From assembly GCA_030770535.1 (NCBI GenBank), contig JASVEC010000022.1, positions 248,001-312,000 on the forward strand: 64,000 bases of DNA. Direction: 5' to 3'. The stretch comes from Batkoa obscura (Eukaryota > Entomophthoromycota > Entomophthoromycetes > Entomophthorales > Batkoaceae). Both the position numbers and the translations under genes were made by a program. The notes under the pieces are model-generated. The model worked only from the letters and a program-made list of their open reading frames with translations, searched no databases and was not told the origin of the DNA. Shown in pieces: positions 20,583 to 31,673 of this stretch; position 1 is the first letter of the stretch, and every line of letters begins with the position of its first letter.

Positions 20583-21990
20583 TTATAATTGAACCAAATG
20601 TAATAAATGTGATACCACTATTTTCAATAAATTAATATAAGAATAGTACCAAATTTTCAGAAAAAATAATAGTTGATAATTAATGAAATAATTGTAAGAT
20701 ATAAACCAAGTTAGAAATAGTTTCATAGTGGTGATATCGAAGATGGGGTTTAGCTGTACTTTATGAAACAAAATAAACAAAATAAACAAAATAAACTGTT
20801 GATTTTTATCATACATTTGGAATTTTTTACTGTTTATTGCTTTAAGCGTATCTTTATTAAATGCAATATTATCTAAAAGCTATACTTTATCCTCATTATG
20901 ACTACTTTTGCTTTGAATGAGATAATGAAGTTGGTTGAATGAAGTTGAATTATCATGACTAATAACTTGGTTAAAAGGTAGAAATTTGAACATTACTTCC
21001 TTGCCATCTTTACTAATTACATCACATAATAGACTATTGCTATCAATTTTTAAAGTCAGATACATATAGATGACTCTTAAATCAATTGTCTTATACCAAC
21101 AGGAGTATGAATTTATATCCAGCTCTTCAATCAAAGGAGGATGATAAAATTCACTATTGATGATTATATTTAATATCAAAACTAATTTTATCAAGTTGAA
21201 ATTTCACTAAAATAAGGTCATATACCTTTTCATCATAAAATTTATAAAGCTTTCTTGGAGTATAATCCGATACCCTTAAATTATAGAAGTCCATGTTAAA
21301 TTGGGTATATCCTTTAGAATAAGAAATACTTTCATCAAAAAATCAAGTTTGTTCAGCCTATTATTATTCATGAATTAGCTTATTACTCTGTCAAAATGGC
21401 ATGATGGGATTTTGTCATTGCATTATGTGGTGCTTTGAGTTGAAAAGATGTATTCTTTGATGTATGTGTCTGATGATTGGATCTGAGAACTCACTGCCTA
21501 CTAAAGCAGCAATCAAAATAAGGCATGATGGACCAATGTTCAACTGTTTTACTATAGCTTGTTTATAAAGTAACGATTCTCGTTTACTAATACTATTCAA
21601 ATATAAAAAATTATACTCCGCATTAAAAATCATAAAGTCGGAGTCGTTGATTATGGTTTATAGCCTTCTTCATTTGCCAATATGGCCATATGTTGATCCG
21701 TATCACTAAAAGGACAAGCAACTGTTTGACTGTGTTTTTTTAATAAGCTAATAGATATTGATATTGAAAACAAAGGCATAGATGTGTTTTAACAATGTTT
21801 TTCTTTATATTTCTTTCCTCCAATGTTTTGATATAGTTAGCTACTTTTTGAATGTGTATTATTTTATTATTCGATTTGTTTATCGATGATTTAGACTTTA
21901 ATGGACTGTTTGGGTCTTTAAATGAGCATATAGTAAAATCTGGAGCTACCGGATTAATGTACGAAAGGAAAAGGGGGATAAAGGCATTTA
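20583..21990 (-). pseudogene. Decayed gene of unknown family
   Basis: Minus-strand coding-like segments follow one another in shifting frames: one around 21990-21650 (NYIKTLEERNIKKN...), one at 21633-21415 (GPSCLILIAALVGSEFSDP) and one at 21194-20880 (HPPLIEELDINSYSCWYK). The pieces keep one order and direction, as in a single eroded gene of about 450 residues. The helical hydrophobic segments loosely recall the middle domain of fungal zinc-cluster regulators, but no Zn2Cys6 motif is visible and I do not claim it. There are several frame breaks. The triple AAACAAAATAA-type repeat near 20765 is simple sequence. Confidence 0.4.
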
Positions 21991-22553
21991 TATATATTTT
22001 TAATAACCCATAGTCCCCACCGCAATTATAGTCAAGATAATTTTAATAAATATGATATACTAAAGTATATTCATTGATCAAAAATTTATTACTCTTGTTT
22101 CTGAAAGTTAGTTTCAATTCTTTGGGTATAAAATTGGTCTTCTTTAAATAAGTGGTTAGCCCGAATATTATCATTGTTTTTATCAAAATACAAAAGTTTA
22201 GCTATATCTGTCTACAGCGATTTTATTAAGTCTAAATCAGATTTAATAATCATTATTTTAACACAATTTAAATCATCGCTAATGAATTTGACTAAAATTT
22301 AACTGACAAACAATTAACACAGATTAAATTTATAATTTTCTTATAACAATATACAACTTTGAATGAAGCTTTTATATTTTTTTATAAAAAACATTAAGAA
22401 TTTGAAAAATATAATCTTATAAAAAAATTATAAATTATCGAAAAAACTTATATACAAACTACTATCAATCCAATCCAATGATAATCAAGATCTAAGATTA
22501 GAATTCAAAATCCAGAAAAAATAACCTTGAAAAATAAAATTCCACTTTTTAGA
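21991..22553. other. Intergenic, promoter region of CDK5RAP1
   Basis: AT-rich leader between the decayed gene and the CDK5RAP1 start. No clear element is seen. Confidence 0.4.
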
Positions 22554-24525
22554 ATGTTTTACAAGCAAGCGGCAACCCAATTAACGAAAGGAGGACTACT
22601 TTCAAAAAAGAGCCAAGATGGAGCAATCAAAATCATACCAAAAAGTCATTTCACGGTATCATGTAAATTAAGCCATTCAGAAGCAGATAGAACAATTAAA
22701 AAGAAAGAAGGATCAGAAAAAGGAGTTAATACAAAAAAGAGCAACAAAATTGTATTCAATAATAAAAACCCATCGTTACAAGACTTTATATTGGCTTCTC
22801 AGAAGAAGGATCGATTGTCGAATGATTTAAATAAAGTATCACCTATTGAAGTGCCTTATTTAGCAAACGCTTATCACCTTAATACCAGTTCTGAAATGAA
22901 ATATTTTACGGAAGTCTATGGCTGTCAGGTAAATAAAACACAATTTTAATATATAGTTTATTAAATCAATCAGATGAATGTATCCGATGCCGAAATTCTT
23001 ACAGCAGTAATGGACAAAGCGGGGTACAAACAAACATCAGATATTAATGAAGCGGATGTTGTGTTTTTAGTTACAGTAAGTTTTTGTTGGATTTAGCTAC
23101 TAAAATGTGTATGATAATGTTTATTTAGTGCTCGATAAGGGATGCAGCTGAACAAAAGATATGGCATCGACTTAAACAACTTAAAAAAATGAAAAGACCT
23201 CATCATCCACAGAAATTACCACCAACTATAGGTGTGTTAGGGGTAACTATCTAGGTTCCAATTTTAAATAATAAATTAAACAAGCTTAATAGTGTATGGC
23301 TGAGCGCTTAAAGGACAAATTATTAGATGAAAAAAAATTAGTTGATTTAGTATGTGGGCCTGATGCTTATAGATCAATACCAAATCTATTAAATATACAT
23401 CAGACATCAACACAAGGAGTAGCCAATGTGATACTCTCAGCAGATGAAACCTATGCTGATATAGTACCTATTCGTAGGGATGAAAAGAGTCCTTCGGTAT
23501 TTGTATCGATCATGCGAGGTTGTAATAACATGTGTAGTTATTGTATCGTACCATTTACAAGGGGGATCGAACGTAGTAGACCAGTAAGTTCAATAGTTCA
23601 AGAAGTTCGTAGATTAAGTGATCAAGGGGTTAAAGAGGTTGTTTTATTGGGTCAGAATGTTAACTCGTATAGAGATACATCCGAAATAACTAGCTTTTCG
23701 TCAGATGGAACAAGTTCTGAGTTATCTAATGAAGGGTTTAAGACAATTTATAAACGTAAAGAAGGGGGTATTAGATTTGCAGAACTTATTGAAAAGGTGG
23801 CTCAAGTAGATCCAGAGATGAGAATTCGATTTACTTCCCCACACCCAAAAGATTTCCCAGATGCCTTATTGCACGTTATCAGAGAGAATCCAAATGTATG
23901 TAATAGTCTCCATTTACCAGCACAATCAGGAAACAGTGAAATTTTAGAAAAAATGCGACGAGGATATACACGAGAAGCTTACCTTCAGTTAATTGATCGA
24001 GTAAGAGAATTGATACCCCAGGTTTCTATTTCTTCAGATTTCATCACTGGTTTTTGCGGTGAAACAGAAGAGCAACATAAAGACACAGTAAGTTTAATGG
24101 AGATTGTGGGCTTTGATATGGCGTATATGTTTGCTTATTCTTTAAGAGAAGGCACCCATGCGCATAGGCGCTTTAAAGATGACGTACCTAAAGATGTTAA
24201 AAAAGCAAGACTTCAAGAGGTTATAGCCATGTTTCAAATGAGAGCTAAAGATCGGTTACAAGCGCTCGTTGGTAAGCCTCAGCTTATACTTATTGATGGT
24301 GTTCCACATCAAAAACATATTGATGTTGGTAAGGTGCTCGCTGGGAGAACAGATGGTAACCATAGGGCGTTTTTAAAGTTAGACCCAGCTGTTGATCAAT
24401 CACTTTATAATTTGAAGGTTGGAGATTATGCTGCTTTCATGCCTACTTCTGCTTCTTCAACCTCAATTACTGGGGTCCCTATGGAGCATACTACTTTACA
24501 AAAGTTTTATAGAACATATAATTAG
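22554..24525 (+). CDS. CDK5RAP1: CDK5RAP1-type tRNA methylthiotransferase, 4 exons
   Basis: Radical-SAM enzyme of the MiaB/CDK5RAP1 family, which adds a methylthio group to isopentenyl-adenosine-37 of (mainly mitochondrial) tRNAs. Exons are 22554-22928, 22974-23075, 23129-23242 and 23293-24525; introns are 45, 53 and 50 nt, all phase 0, giving 607 residues. The N-terminal [4Fe-4S] cysteines are Cys124 (YGCQMN, across intron 1), Cys160 (CSIRDAAEQK, first codon of exon 3) and Cys198 (CMAER, first codon of exon 4). The radical-SAM cluster is Cys274/278/281 (RGCNNMCSYC). A C-terminal TRAM domain follows (LVGKPQLILIDG to GDYAAFMPT). The basic, Ser-rich N-terminus fits a mitochondrial presequence. 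The start is the first in-frame ATG after a TTG-led stretch. Confidence 0.93.
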
Positions 24526-24831
24526 TTATAGATTGATAGAATGGTTTAATTTATTAATAAACTTTAAAATTTATTATATTTGAGTTATTTGAATCAGCTT
24601 TTTTCACTTTTATGAGATCAAGTTTAGATAAAATAGACAATAGTAAATTAAAAGCATTCACATGTTGGTCATGATTAAATAAATATTCTTTTAGAAATTA
24701 TACTTCATAGTTAAAACTTAATAAAAATATATTAATTTTAAGCCATTTTAATATTTAAAAAGCTGTAAATGAAACTAAAATATGACATAATTTTATTTAT
24801 AAAAATCAACTGTGAAAAGCTTTAAAATAAT
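24526..24831. other. Shared 3' flank of convergent CDK5RAP1 and chitinase genes
   Basis: About 300 bp, AT-rich, with AATAAA-like signals in both directions. No other feature. Confidence 0.5.
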
Positions 24832-26241
24832 TTAATCTTTAACTAGTAATGCGCCTGCGCATGGTGGAGCTGGATTGTTTCCTGGCCAGTCACAAATAGT
24901 ATTACCACCCGAAATAGCGCACACTGTTCCATTTGGACATGCTCTTACAACCCATTTACCAGCATCACAGTTGGCAAAATTCTTTCCATTACAGGCTACG
25001 CCACCATTACTACATGGCTGTCCAGCTACTGGACAAGTACCAGTTGGTAATGGGCCACTGGTGGAAGTACTTGAAGTTTTTGTAGTTGAAGTAGTAGTTG
25101 AAGTAGTAGTTGAAGTAGTAGTTGAAGTAGTACTTGAAGTGACAGGAGGCTTAGTTGTTGAATTAGTAGTAGAAGTAGAAGCTGTAGTAGAAGTGGTAGA
25201 AGTGGTAGAGGTGGTAGAAGTGGTAACTGGAGGACTTCCACAATTTCCAGTTTTGTTCAAAAAGTCTTTAATGATTTGACCATAAGTTTTACCACCAATG
25301 ACATTGTTTTCAGATTGGGAAGCGTCCCACATCATAACACCAGCAAAAGTGTTATTAGATTTTAAATCAGTAACAATCTTTTGTAAGCGATCAGTTGATA
25401 TGTAACCGGTCCCAGCTGCTGTTGGAGAGGCTGGTACACCGAGGATAAGTTTAATGTTCTTGTTAAAGGATTTGGTGTGTACCCAGTTATCCCAATCACC
25501 CCAATTCCAAGCCCATTGATTTCCATAGTTTTGTACACCACACCAATTATTATAAAATTGAATATTGATAAAGTCAATGTAAGAAGTTTCCATAATTGTT
25601 TGTAAGTTGCCATCAGGGAAAACACATTGTGGAGCAGCGGATACGTAATATTTTTTAGAGGGGTCACTTTTATAGTAAGTTTGAAGTTTACTCAAAAATA
25701 CATCATAGTAAGCTTGAGATCCACCTTCTAAATCTAAATCAATACCATCGACCTGGGCATCATCAAAAGGACGGAATTTATGGGTACCTTTCATGAACAT
25801 ATTCCAAATGGTATCAGCAAACTGGGAAGCAGCAGCTGATGAACCAAAACCTGTTCTGGCAATTGCACCTCCTAAACTTAAAATAACTTTCTTGCCTTTA
25901 GATTGACAGTACTTAATATCTTGACCAATCTTAGGACAATGTCTCAATTTGCTTGCTGCTGGATCAGTGAAAAAGTCTTCACAATGGCTAGAGAAATTAA
26001 TTTCTGGGAGATCAGTACCGGCATTAAAATTATTCAAAAATGACAAGTTAATCACATCCATATAGCCATCATCACAGTATTTGGCTAAGTCTTTCTCCCA
26101 AAGCTCTGGGTTATTTAAATGGGCACCACCATAACTATTTTGGCCCCAATAGAAGACTTGGTTATTATTGCAGTTCAAGTCGAAACCAAAGGTAATGGTA
26201 ATTAATGTAGAGAGTAAAGCTAAACTAGCAGTCTTAATCAT
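24832..26241 (-). CDS. Secreted GH18 class III-type chitinase with CBM19-like tail
   Basis: Endochitinase that hydrolyses beta-1,4-GlcNAc polymers outside the cell or in the wall. The 469 residues are: a signal peptide (about 1-19), a hevamine/Cts1-type GH18 barrel (about 20-320) with the catalytic motif DGIDLDLEGG at 165-174 (catalytic Glu172) and the substrate-floor strand VILSLGGA at 119-126, a Thr/Ser linker of TTSTTS repeats (about 325-395) that should be O-glycosylated, and a Cys-rich tail (NFANCDAGKWVVRACPNGTV region) that matches the pattern of carbohydrate-binding module 19. There are no introns. The domain order is that of yeast Cts1, so cell separation or wall remodelling is the likeliest role; use in nutrition or host invasion is possible. 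Confidence 0.93.
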   Translation of the reverse strand: MIKTASLALLSTLITITFGFDLNCNNNQVFYWGQNSYGGAHLNNPELWEKDLAKYCDDGYMDVINLSFLNNFNAGTDLPEINFSSHCEDFFTDPAASKLRHCPKIGQDIKYCQSKGKKVILSLGGAIARTGFGSSAAASQFADTIWNMFMKGTHKFRPFDDAQVDGIDLDLEGGSQAYYDVFLSKLQTYYKSDPSKKYYVSAAPQCVFPDGNLQTIMETSYIDFINIQFYNNWCGVQNYGNQWAWNWGDWDNWVHTKSFNKNIKLILGVPASPTAAGTGYISTDRLQKIVTDLKSNNTFAGVMMWDASQSENNVIGGKTYGQIIKDFLNKTGNCGSPPVTTSTTSTTSTTSTTASTSTTNSTTKPPVTSSTTSTTTSTTTSTTTSTTKTSSTSTSGPLPTGTCPVAGQPCSNGGVACNGKNFANCDAGKWVVRACPNGTVCAISGGNTICDWPGNNPAPPCAGALLVKD

Positions 26242-26285
26242 ATTTATAAATATCGGTTTTTGATATTTTATTACGATTCCTTGAG

Positions 26286-26296
26286 TGGTTTATATA
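26286..26296 (-). promoter_or_regulatory. TATA box of the chitinase gene
   Basis: AGTATATAAAC on the minus strand, about 45-55 bp upstream of the ATG; the best TATA match in the leader. Confidence 0.5.
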
Positions 26297-26299
26297 CTT

Positions 26300-28179
26300 T
26301 TTTGATTTCGCGTATTATAAAGGACATTACCCTATTTATGGATAAAACTTAAGTATGACACTGCTAACAAATAACGAGATCCAGGAGCTAGTGTAGGATT
26401 GTCTTTTGACATATCATTTTTCGAATTTTAATAAATGGTTTAGTCATAAGATCTTTATGCTTTATGCTTTATGTGATAGTTCTAATATTATTTGCAGCTT
26501 GACTGTAATATCTTTTATTCTGTGTATTAATTAAAATCACTTGTTTTTATTATTATCATAAGGATTTAAATAAAATCGCAATTACTCCCTTTATAGAAAT
26601 AATAATATAAATTTGGTGAATGTTGATGGTGAGTTTAAACCTTATATTTAATTTAATTTAATTACACGCCTGAACCTATTGTTTATTTAATATCAATACG
26701 GGTAAACATACTAATGAAGCCTAGTTTTATTTTATAAAGTATAGAATAAATCTTATTGTACCTTAAAACATTAAAAAGGCAAATCATTAAATTGAACTTA
26801 AATTTAAAGGAGAAGCAAATAGACTTATAATTAGATTGGTATGGCATTTGACTTGAGGTTATGTAAAAAAAACTATATTTGGGGATGTATTTTTTTATTT
26901 AAGAATTTTACTAACAATTTTTCCGCTTAAATAGCGCTTAAAAAATGGAAAAAATAATGAAACCAAAAAAAACATCCTCATTTATCCTACTTAAGTAAAC
27001 TTTATTCTGTATCCATTCTTTTTATTGACCTTCGTTTTATCATTAGTTCATAATGTTACTCTTTTATTTAAATATAAAATAAATTATATTTAGCAGTAGA
27101 AAAACTTAGTATTTGATACATAATGTAAAATTTCACACAAGCTTGAATTATAAAAAAAATTTTTTTAATATTTAAATTATTTTATTAAATATATAAAAGT
27201 TAGTTTTATGATGATTAAAATACAATTTTAAAATAATTTGAAAATTTCGATTATGGTAAAAGCTTTAATAATATTTATACTAGTAGTTTATTTAAAATTA
27301 CTTATTTTATATATAAAAATTAAATGTGAATACTTTATTTTTAAATTAAATAATTATGCGATTATAAATCCTTCAATTGTTAGATTAAATAGCACTGACA
27401 AGAAAAGAGCATTAAAAATACAATAAAAGTAGTATTACTATCAACTATTTGATGGCGATACTTTATCATCAGTATTCCATAGATAAAATATATAATACTA
27501 AAGTAACAATTGTTTGCTACCTTCCTACATATTGAAAGTAACTAATCAAGTTAAATCTAATTGTGTTTACCCTCAATTTTGTTGAAAACAAATCCAAAAT
27601 AAGGATATTTGAGCAAATAAAGCCCAGTGTTTAGTATAGAGCTATAGACCTTTCAATTAATATAATCTTTACATGTTATATTATCTACTAATGTCATTTC
27701 TTCATCCTTTATTAATTAAAACAAGATACTAGCGATTTAAATTTAGGGATTTCTTAAATAATGTGTTAAGCATTTAACTTTTACAATCTTGTGTAAAACG
27801 ATACATAAAAAGTCTTACTATATTGTAGTCACTATAACTTTTAAGCCTTTTGGGTATAAAAAATAGCTTAATTGACATAGTTTAACATGTATAAAAGTCT
27901 ATTATATTTTATTACTATATTTTATAAAATGAAAATTTTATTTTGACTTATCACATTATTTTAAGCCTATTACATAATATAAGACAATGTGTATAAATAC
28001 TTACTTTTTCTCTTTTTAAATTCCATTTGAATATACGATAAATTATAACTCTCAAACTTTAGTTTATATCTACCGCATCCCGTAGCAGAGCTTTTATAAA
28101 CAAACATACTTTTATAACATTATTAATAGTTTTCCTCTTTGACACTCAAATTCCTTTATACTATAGAACAGCGGGGTCG
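26300..28179. other. Intergenic, mostly featureless
   Basis: 1.9 kb of AT-rich DNA between divergent genes. It contains the F1 at 26880-26980. A 62-codon frame at 27238 opens on a TTG, is Ile/Lys/Leu-rich by composition and is not supported. No RNA gene recognised. Confidence 0.5.
26880..26980 (-). mobile_element. F1 MITE copy 11
   Basis: Full length (TGGGGATG...CATCCTCA). The flanks are TT rather than TA on both sides, either a variant target or later change. Confidence 0.83.
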
Positions 28180-28901
28180 TTGTATTTTTTATTAATGTTT
28201 TTTCCTTTATTTTTTCAATCTACCATTGATATTACTATAACTTGCATCATTGCCAGTTATAGCTTTTATAAAACTTGGGATCAGATTTCAAGAGAGAATA
28301 TCCCTCATCAGGGGTGTTTTTCAAACATTGATTCTGGGAATGTACTTTTATTGTTATTGTTATTATTATTAACTTATACTACTAAACAAGTATTAGGTAG
28401 GTGATATAGAAGAAAATTCGCTTCTAGTGGATGAAAGTAGTATAAAGAGTCAAAATATAAAAGATGTAATTATTTCAATTAGTATTAGCGCTATAATTTA
28501 AACGAATTATTTAGGTTTATACAAAACAAAAAGAAGAGTTAAAGAAAGGAGAGTTTAAATTGAAATTGATGAAAAAAGTAGCACTATTTGAAATGAAAGC
28601 GCTTAACCTAGATGATTTGGTGGTAGAGATGTCTCAATTCAATATTCCAAAGAAAGAAGATGGGATAATCAACTGTAAAGATGTACTGATTAATAAAAAA
28701 GAAAAAGTGTATGAGATGCTAATGGAAATTAAAAAGCTAAAAGAGAAGTTAAATAACGAGAAGATTGAGGTAGAAAATATCAAAAAAACTATACTTCAAA
28801 TTGAAGATGCAGACAATTTAAGAAGGAATAAAGAGATCAAAGAAAATGGAAAAAAAGTAGATGAAATGTTAAATGATATCGAAAAGAAAAGGAAGGCTTG
28901 A
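28180..28901 (+). CDS. Membrane/coiled-coil family protein D, 3 exons
   Basis: Unknown family, first of four tandem paralogues. Exons are 28180-28341, 28397-28465 and 28515-28901; introns are 55 and 49 nt, phase 0, giving 205 residues. An N-terminal hydrophobic segment (MYFLLMFFPLFFQSTIDITI...) is followed by a short linker with one Cys, an acidic second exon (VGDIEENSLLVDESS) and a third exon that opens VYTKQKEELKKGEF, as in its paralogues, and continues as a Lys/Glu-rich coiled coil ending EMLNDIEKKRKA. Exon boundaries fall where they do in genes A-C, which is the main support. It lacks the promoter motif of A-C. The likely topology is a single N-terminal anchor with a cytosolic coiled coil. 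Function unknown. Confidence 0.68.
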
Positions 28902-29083
28902 AAGAATGCAATAAAAATTGAATTAATCATGTATTTATAATTTTTAGCTTTATTTTATTAAATATGATTTAGTTTTATATACTATCAGATAATTAAAGGA
29001 ACTTAATAGCTTCATAAAAACCAAAAGGAGTCTAAGTTTTGTTGATAAATTTTAAACAACAGCCCAAAAATTCTACTTTCCTT

Positions 29084-29126
29084 ATTGGTTTCTTCAATTT
29101 CATCAATAAGTGTGACTATTTAAAAT
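29084..29126 (+). promoter_or_regulatory. Shared two-part promoter, gene A
   Basis: ATTGG (inverted CCAAT box, 29084-29088), 23 bp spacer, then GTGACTATTTAAAAT (29112-29126), 42 bp before the ATG. The same pair precedes genes B and C. Confidence 0.65.
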
Positions 29127-29168
29127 GCAAATTCTTTCAACTCTCATTTTTTATTTATCTTTCAAACA

Positions 29169-29891
29169 ATGTTTCAATTACTTTTTCTCGCTTTACCAGT
29201 TGCTTTTGCTGCAGCTATTATGCGAGGAACTGTTCATGTCTCTTATGATAAGAGAAAAAAAGAGCAGCAGTGTCCTCGATATGAAAAATTTCGCCAGGAG
29301 TCTTCAGCAAATGTTGGGAGTGACGACGTAAGCTTGTTATTTATATGGATTTTTTTTTGTTAAAAGATATTAGGCTAATGACAGTGAAAGCAAAAACAAT
29401 AAAGAAAACTCAATTGAAAAAGAATTGAGAGAGAATATTAAAAACGTAAGACTCATAAAAAAAGTATTTTTGAAATTTTTAACATTATACAGGAATATAC
29501 TAGAAAATTACAAGAGTTATTTGAAAGAAAGGATGCATTGGTAGATGTGGAATTAAAAACCAAATGGGAATTGGAGGATTTGGAGATGGAAGATACCTCA
29601 GACGTTGTTTCGCGAGTAGATACGCTAAAAAAACAAAATGAATTTAAATGTAAGGGAGAAGAGTTGTATTCGGCATATAAAGGAATTCGAAATGAAAAGG
29701 AAAAGGTGGAAAAAGAAATAATCTATTTACAAGAGAGGGAGAAACAGCTTATAAAAGAAATTGAACAAGAAGCTTCATTTCAAAAAGAAGAATTGGAGCT
29801 TTTAAGAAGAGAAAAAGAAATCAAGGACAGAAAAGAAAGATTGCAAGATATGCTGAACGATATTGAGAAGAAAAAAGAAGCTCTAAAATGA
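29169..29891 (+). CDS. Membrane/coiled-coil family protein A, 3 exons
   Basis: Exons are 29169-29327, 29374-29445 and 29493-29891; introns are 46 and 47 nt with GTAAG donors and AG acceptors, phase 0, giving 209 residues. The hydrophobic N-terminus (MFQLLFLALPVAFAAAIM) is either a signal peptide or a membrane anchor. A basic/polar stretch, an Asn/Glu-rich exon 2 and a long heptad-like exon 3 (YTRKLQELFERKDAL ... KERLQDMLNDIEKKKEALK) follow. The start is the ATG downstream of the conserved promoter; longer frames in other registers upstream are not supported. Function unknown. Confidence 0.75.
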
Positions 29892-30168
29892 TATGATAAA
29901 AGTTGGCCTTATTTTATAATTTTATTTCTTTTAAATCATGATTTTTATATATGTAGGCTATAGTATTTTAATAATTAACTATTTACTTTGAACATTGTTA
30001 GCAATAGCTGAGGGTAGCCATCCATGGCCTTAAATACATTACTTTTCAAGTCAAACTATTATATATAAATAAACTACTATGTCGGCTTTATTAAAATTTT
30101 AAATTATCCAATCTCATCTCTTTAATCTATTAAAACAGAAAAGTATAAACTAAAATTAAATTCCAACC

Positions 30169-30211
30169 ATTGGCTGTTTTAATCCAAACCTTAAACGTGA
30201 CTACTTAAAAT
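30169..30211 (+). promoter_or_regulatory. Shared two-part promoter, gene B
   Basis: ATTGG (30169-30173), 23 bp spacer, GTGACTACTTAAAAT (30197-30211), 63 bp before the ATG. Confidence 0.65.
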
Positions 30212-30274
30212 ATAAAAAATTATTTTTATTTTCTATTTTTTATTTTTTACATTTTATTTTTTAGCATTTGCAAC

Positions 30275-30836
30275 ATGGTTTATCCTATAGTTTATCGTCT
30301 AGGAATCAGTTTAGTTATAAGCTGTGTAGCAGCAGCTACCTATTTTATATATCAAAAAAATCACGAAGAGCAAATCTATGAAACACCTTGCCAAAATCCT
30401 TCTTCAAGTGGCCAATGGGAGGATGTAAGTTTATTAATCTGATTTAATCTGTCTTATTAAATAATTACAGGATCAACTCAACGAAAGAGAAAGACCAACA
30501 GAGAAAGAAGGAAATGTATTAAGAAAACGAAATGGAAAGAGTGGGCTTGGTGGAAAAGATGAGATTGAAAATCAAAAAAGAAGAAATGTAGAGCTTTTTT
30601 AAATAGATTAGTTTTATCTTTAATAACTTATTTAGGATTATATTAAACGAAAGGAAGATTTGGAGCAAGAGGATATTGAGTTGAAAGAAATGGAAGGTGA
30701 AGCTATCTCCCAATTAGAAGAATTAGAAATTTTGAAAAAAGAAAAGGAGATAAAGGAGAGAAAAGAAAGGTTGGAGGCAATGTTAATTGATATTCAAAAG
30801 CAAAAGGAGGCATTGGAGGAGTATAATATGAATTAA
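30275..30836 (+). CDS. Membrane/coiled-coil family protein B, 3 exons
   Basis: Exons are 30275-30424, 30471-30587 and 30636-30836; introns are 46 and 48 nt, phase 0, giving 155 residues. It has an N-terminal membrane segment (YRLGISLVISCVAAATYFIY, residues about 7-26), a short Ser/Gln-rich linker, a charged exon 2 of 39 codons (the same length as in gene C), and exon 3 opening DYIKRKEDLEQEDIELKEME and ending in the family signature KERLEAMLIDIQKQKEALEE. The tail of exon 3 is shorter than in A. Function unknown. Confidence 0.76.
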
Positions 30837-30986
30837 AATATTTTTAATAATTTATTTTTTTTAGTTTCAGAATTTTAGTATTAAATTTTTATGTAAAATT
30901 ATTAAAATAACATTATGATTTTTTTGCTATTATCAAATAAAATAACAAAAGTATTTGGAATTCTAATTCAAGAATCTACTCCATTC

Positions 30987-31030
30987 ATTGGCTACTTTAA
31001 TTCCAAACTAAAAGTGTGACTGTTTAGAAT
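30987..31030 (+). promoter_or_regulatory. Shared two-part promoter, gene C
   Basis: ATTGG (30987-30991), 24 bp spacer, GTGACTGTTTAGAAT (31016-31030), 55 bp before the ATG; then repeated ATTTTTTT tracts. Confidence 0.65.
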
Positions 31031-31085
31031 TGCTTACTTTTTTATTTTTTTATTTTTTTATTTTTTTATTTCTTCAAATCAAATA

Positions 31086-31673
31086 ATGGCTTACCCACTA
31101 GTAATTTGTTTTGGATTAGGAGGTGCATTAGGATGTGCTTATGGAGGTTATGTAGTTTACAAAATACTTTCAAATCAATATCAATATCATCATCGTGAAC
31201 AACCACACCAGAACCATACTTCAAGTACTAAAAAGGATGACGTAAGTTTATTGATATAAAATTAAGCTTTCTTTAAATAATTATTGTTTAGGAGGACGAT
31301 AAAGAAAGAAGAGAATTCCTTGAGCAAGAAAAAGAACTGAGAAGTCGAAATGGAAGCAGCGAATTTATAAAACAGGATGACGAAATGAGAAATCGAAGCA
31401 AAGGGAGTGTAAATTTATTTTTAAAGTAAAATTGCAGTTAAATCAAATGAGTTTATTTAGAATTATTTTAAACGAAAGGAAGAGTTGAATAAAGAAGAGA
31501 TCGAATTGCAAGAAATGGAGAGAAAGTTGAGATTGAAATTGAATGAGTTGGAAAAGTTAGAAAGAGGAAAAAATACCAAGGCTATACAAATCAATGGAAA
31601 CGAAATAAATATATTAAGTTACACTGAAGAACAGAAGAAAGCTATGAAAAAGTATAATACCAGACAAAACTAA
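31086..31673 (+). CDS. Membrane/coiled-coil family protein C, 3 exons
   Basis: Exons are 31086-31241, 31292-31408 and 31461-31673; introns are 50 and 52 nt, phase 0, giving 161 residues. A Gly-rich membrane segment (VICFGLGGALGCAYGGYVVY, residues about 6-25) contains small-xxx-small spacings that often mediate helix packing. A His/Gln-rich linker, a charged exon 2 and exon 3 starting NYFKRKEELNKEEIELQEME follow. The C-terminus differs from A, B and D (ends YTEEQKKAMKKYNTRQN), so only the start of exon 3 is conserved. Function unknown. Confidence 0.76.

Noticed and set aside
24875-25279. Plus-strand frame of 134 codons rich in Val/Glu
   Set aside because: Antisense of the Thr/Ser linker and CBM19-like tail of the chitinase; low-complexity mirror only.
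27238-27426. 62-codon frame, Ile/Lys/Leu-rich
   Set aside because: Begins on TTG, composition is that of random AT-rich DNA, and no promoter or homology is visible.
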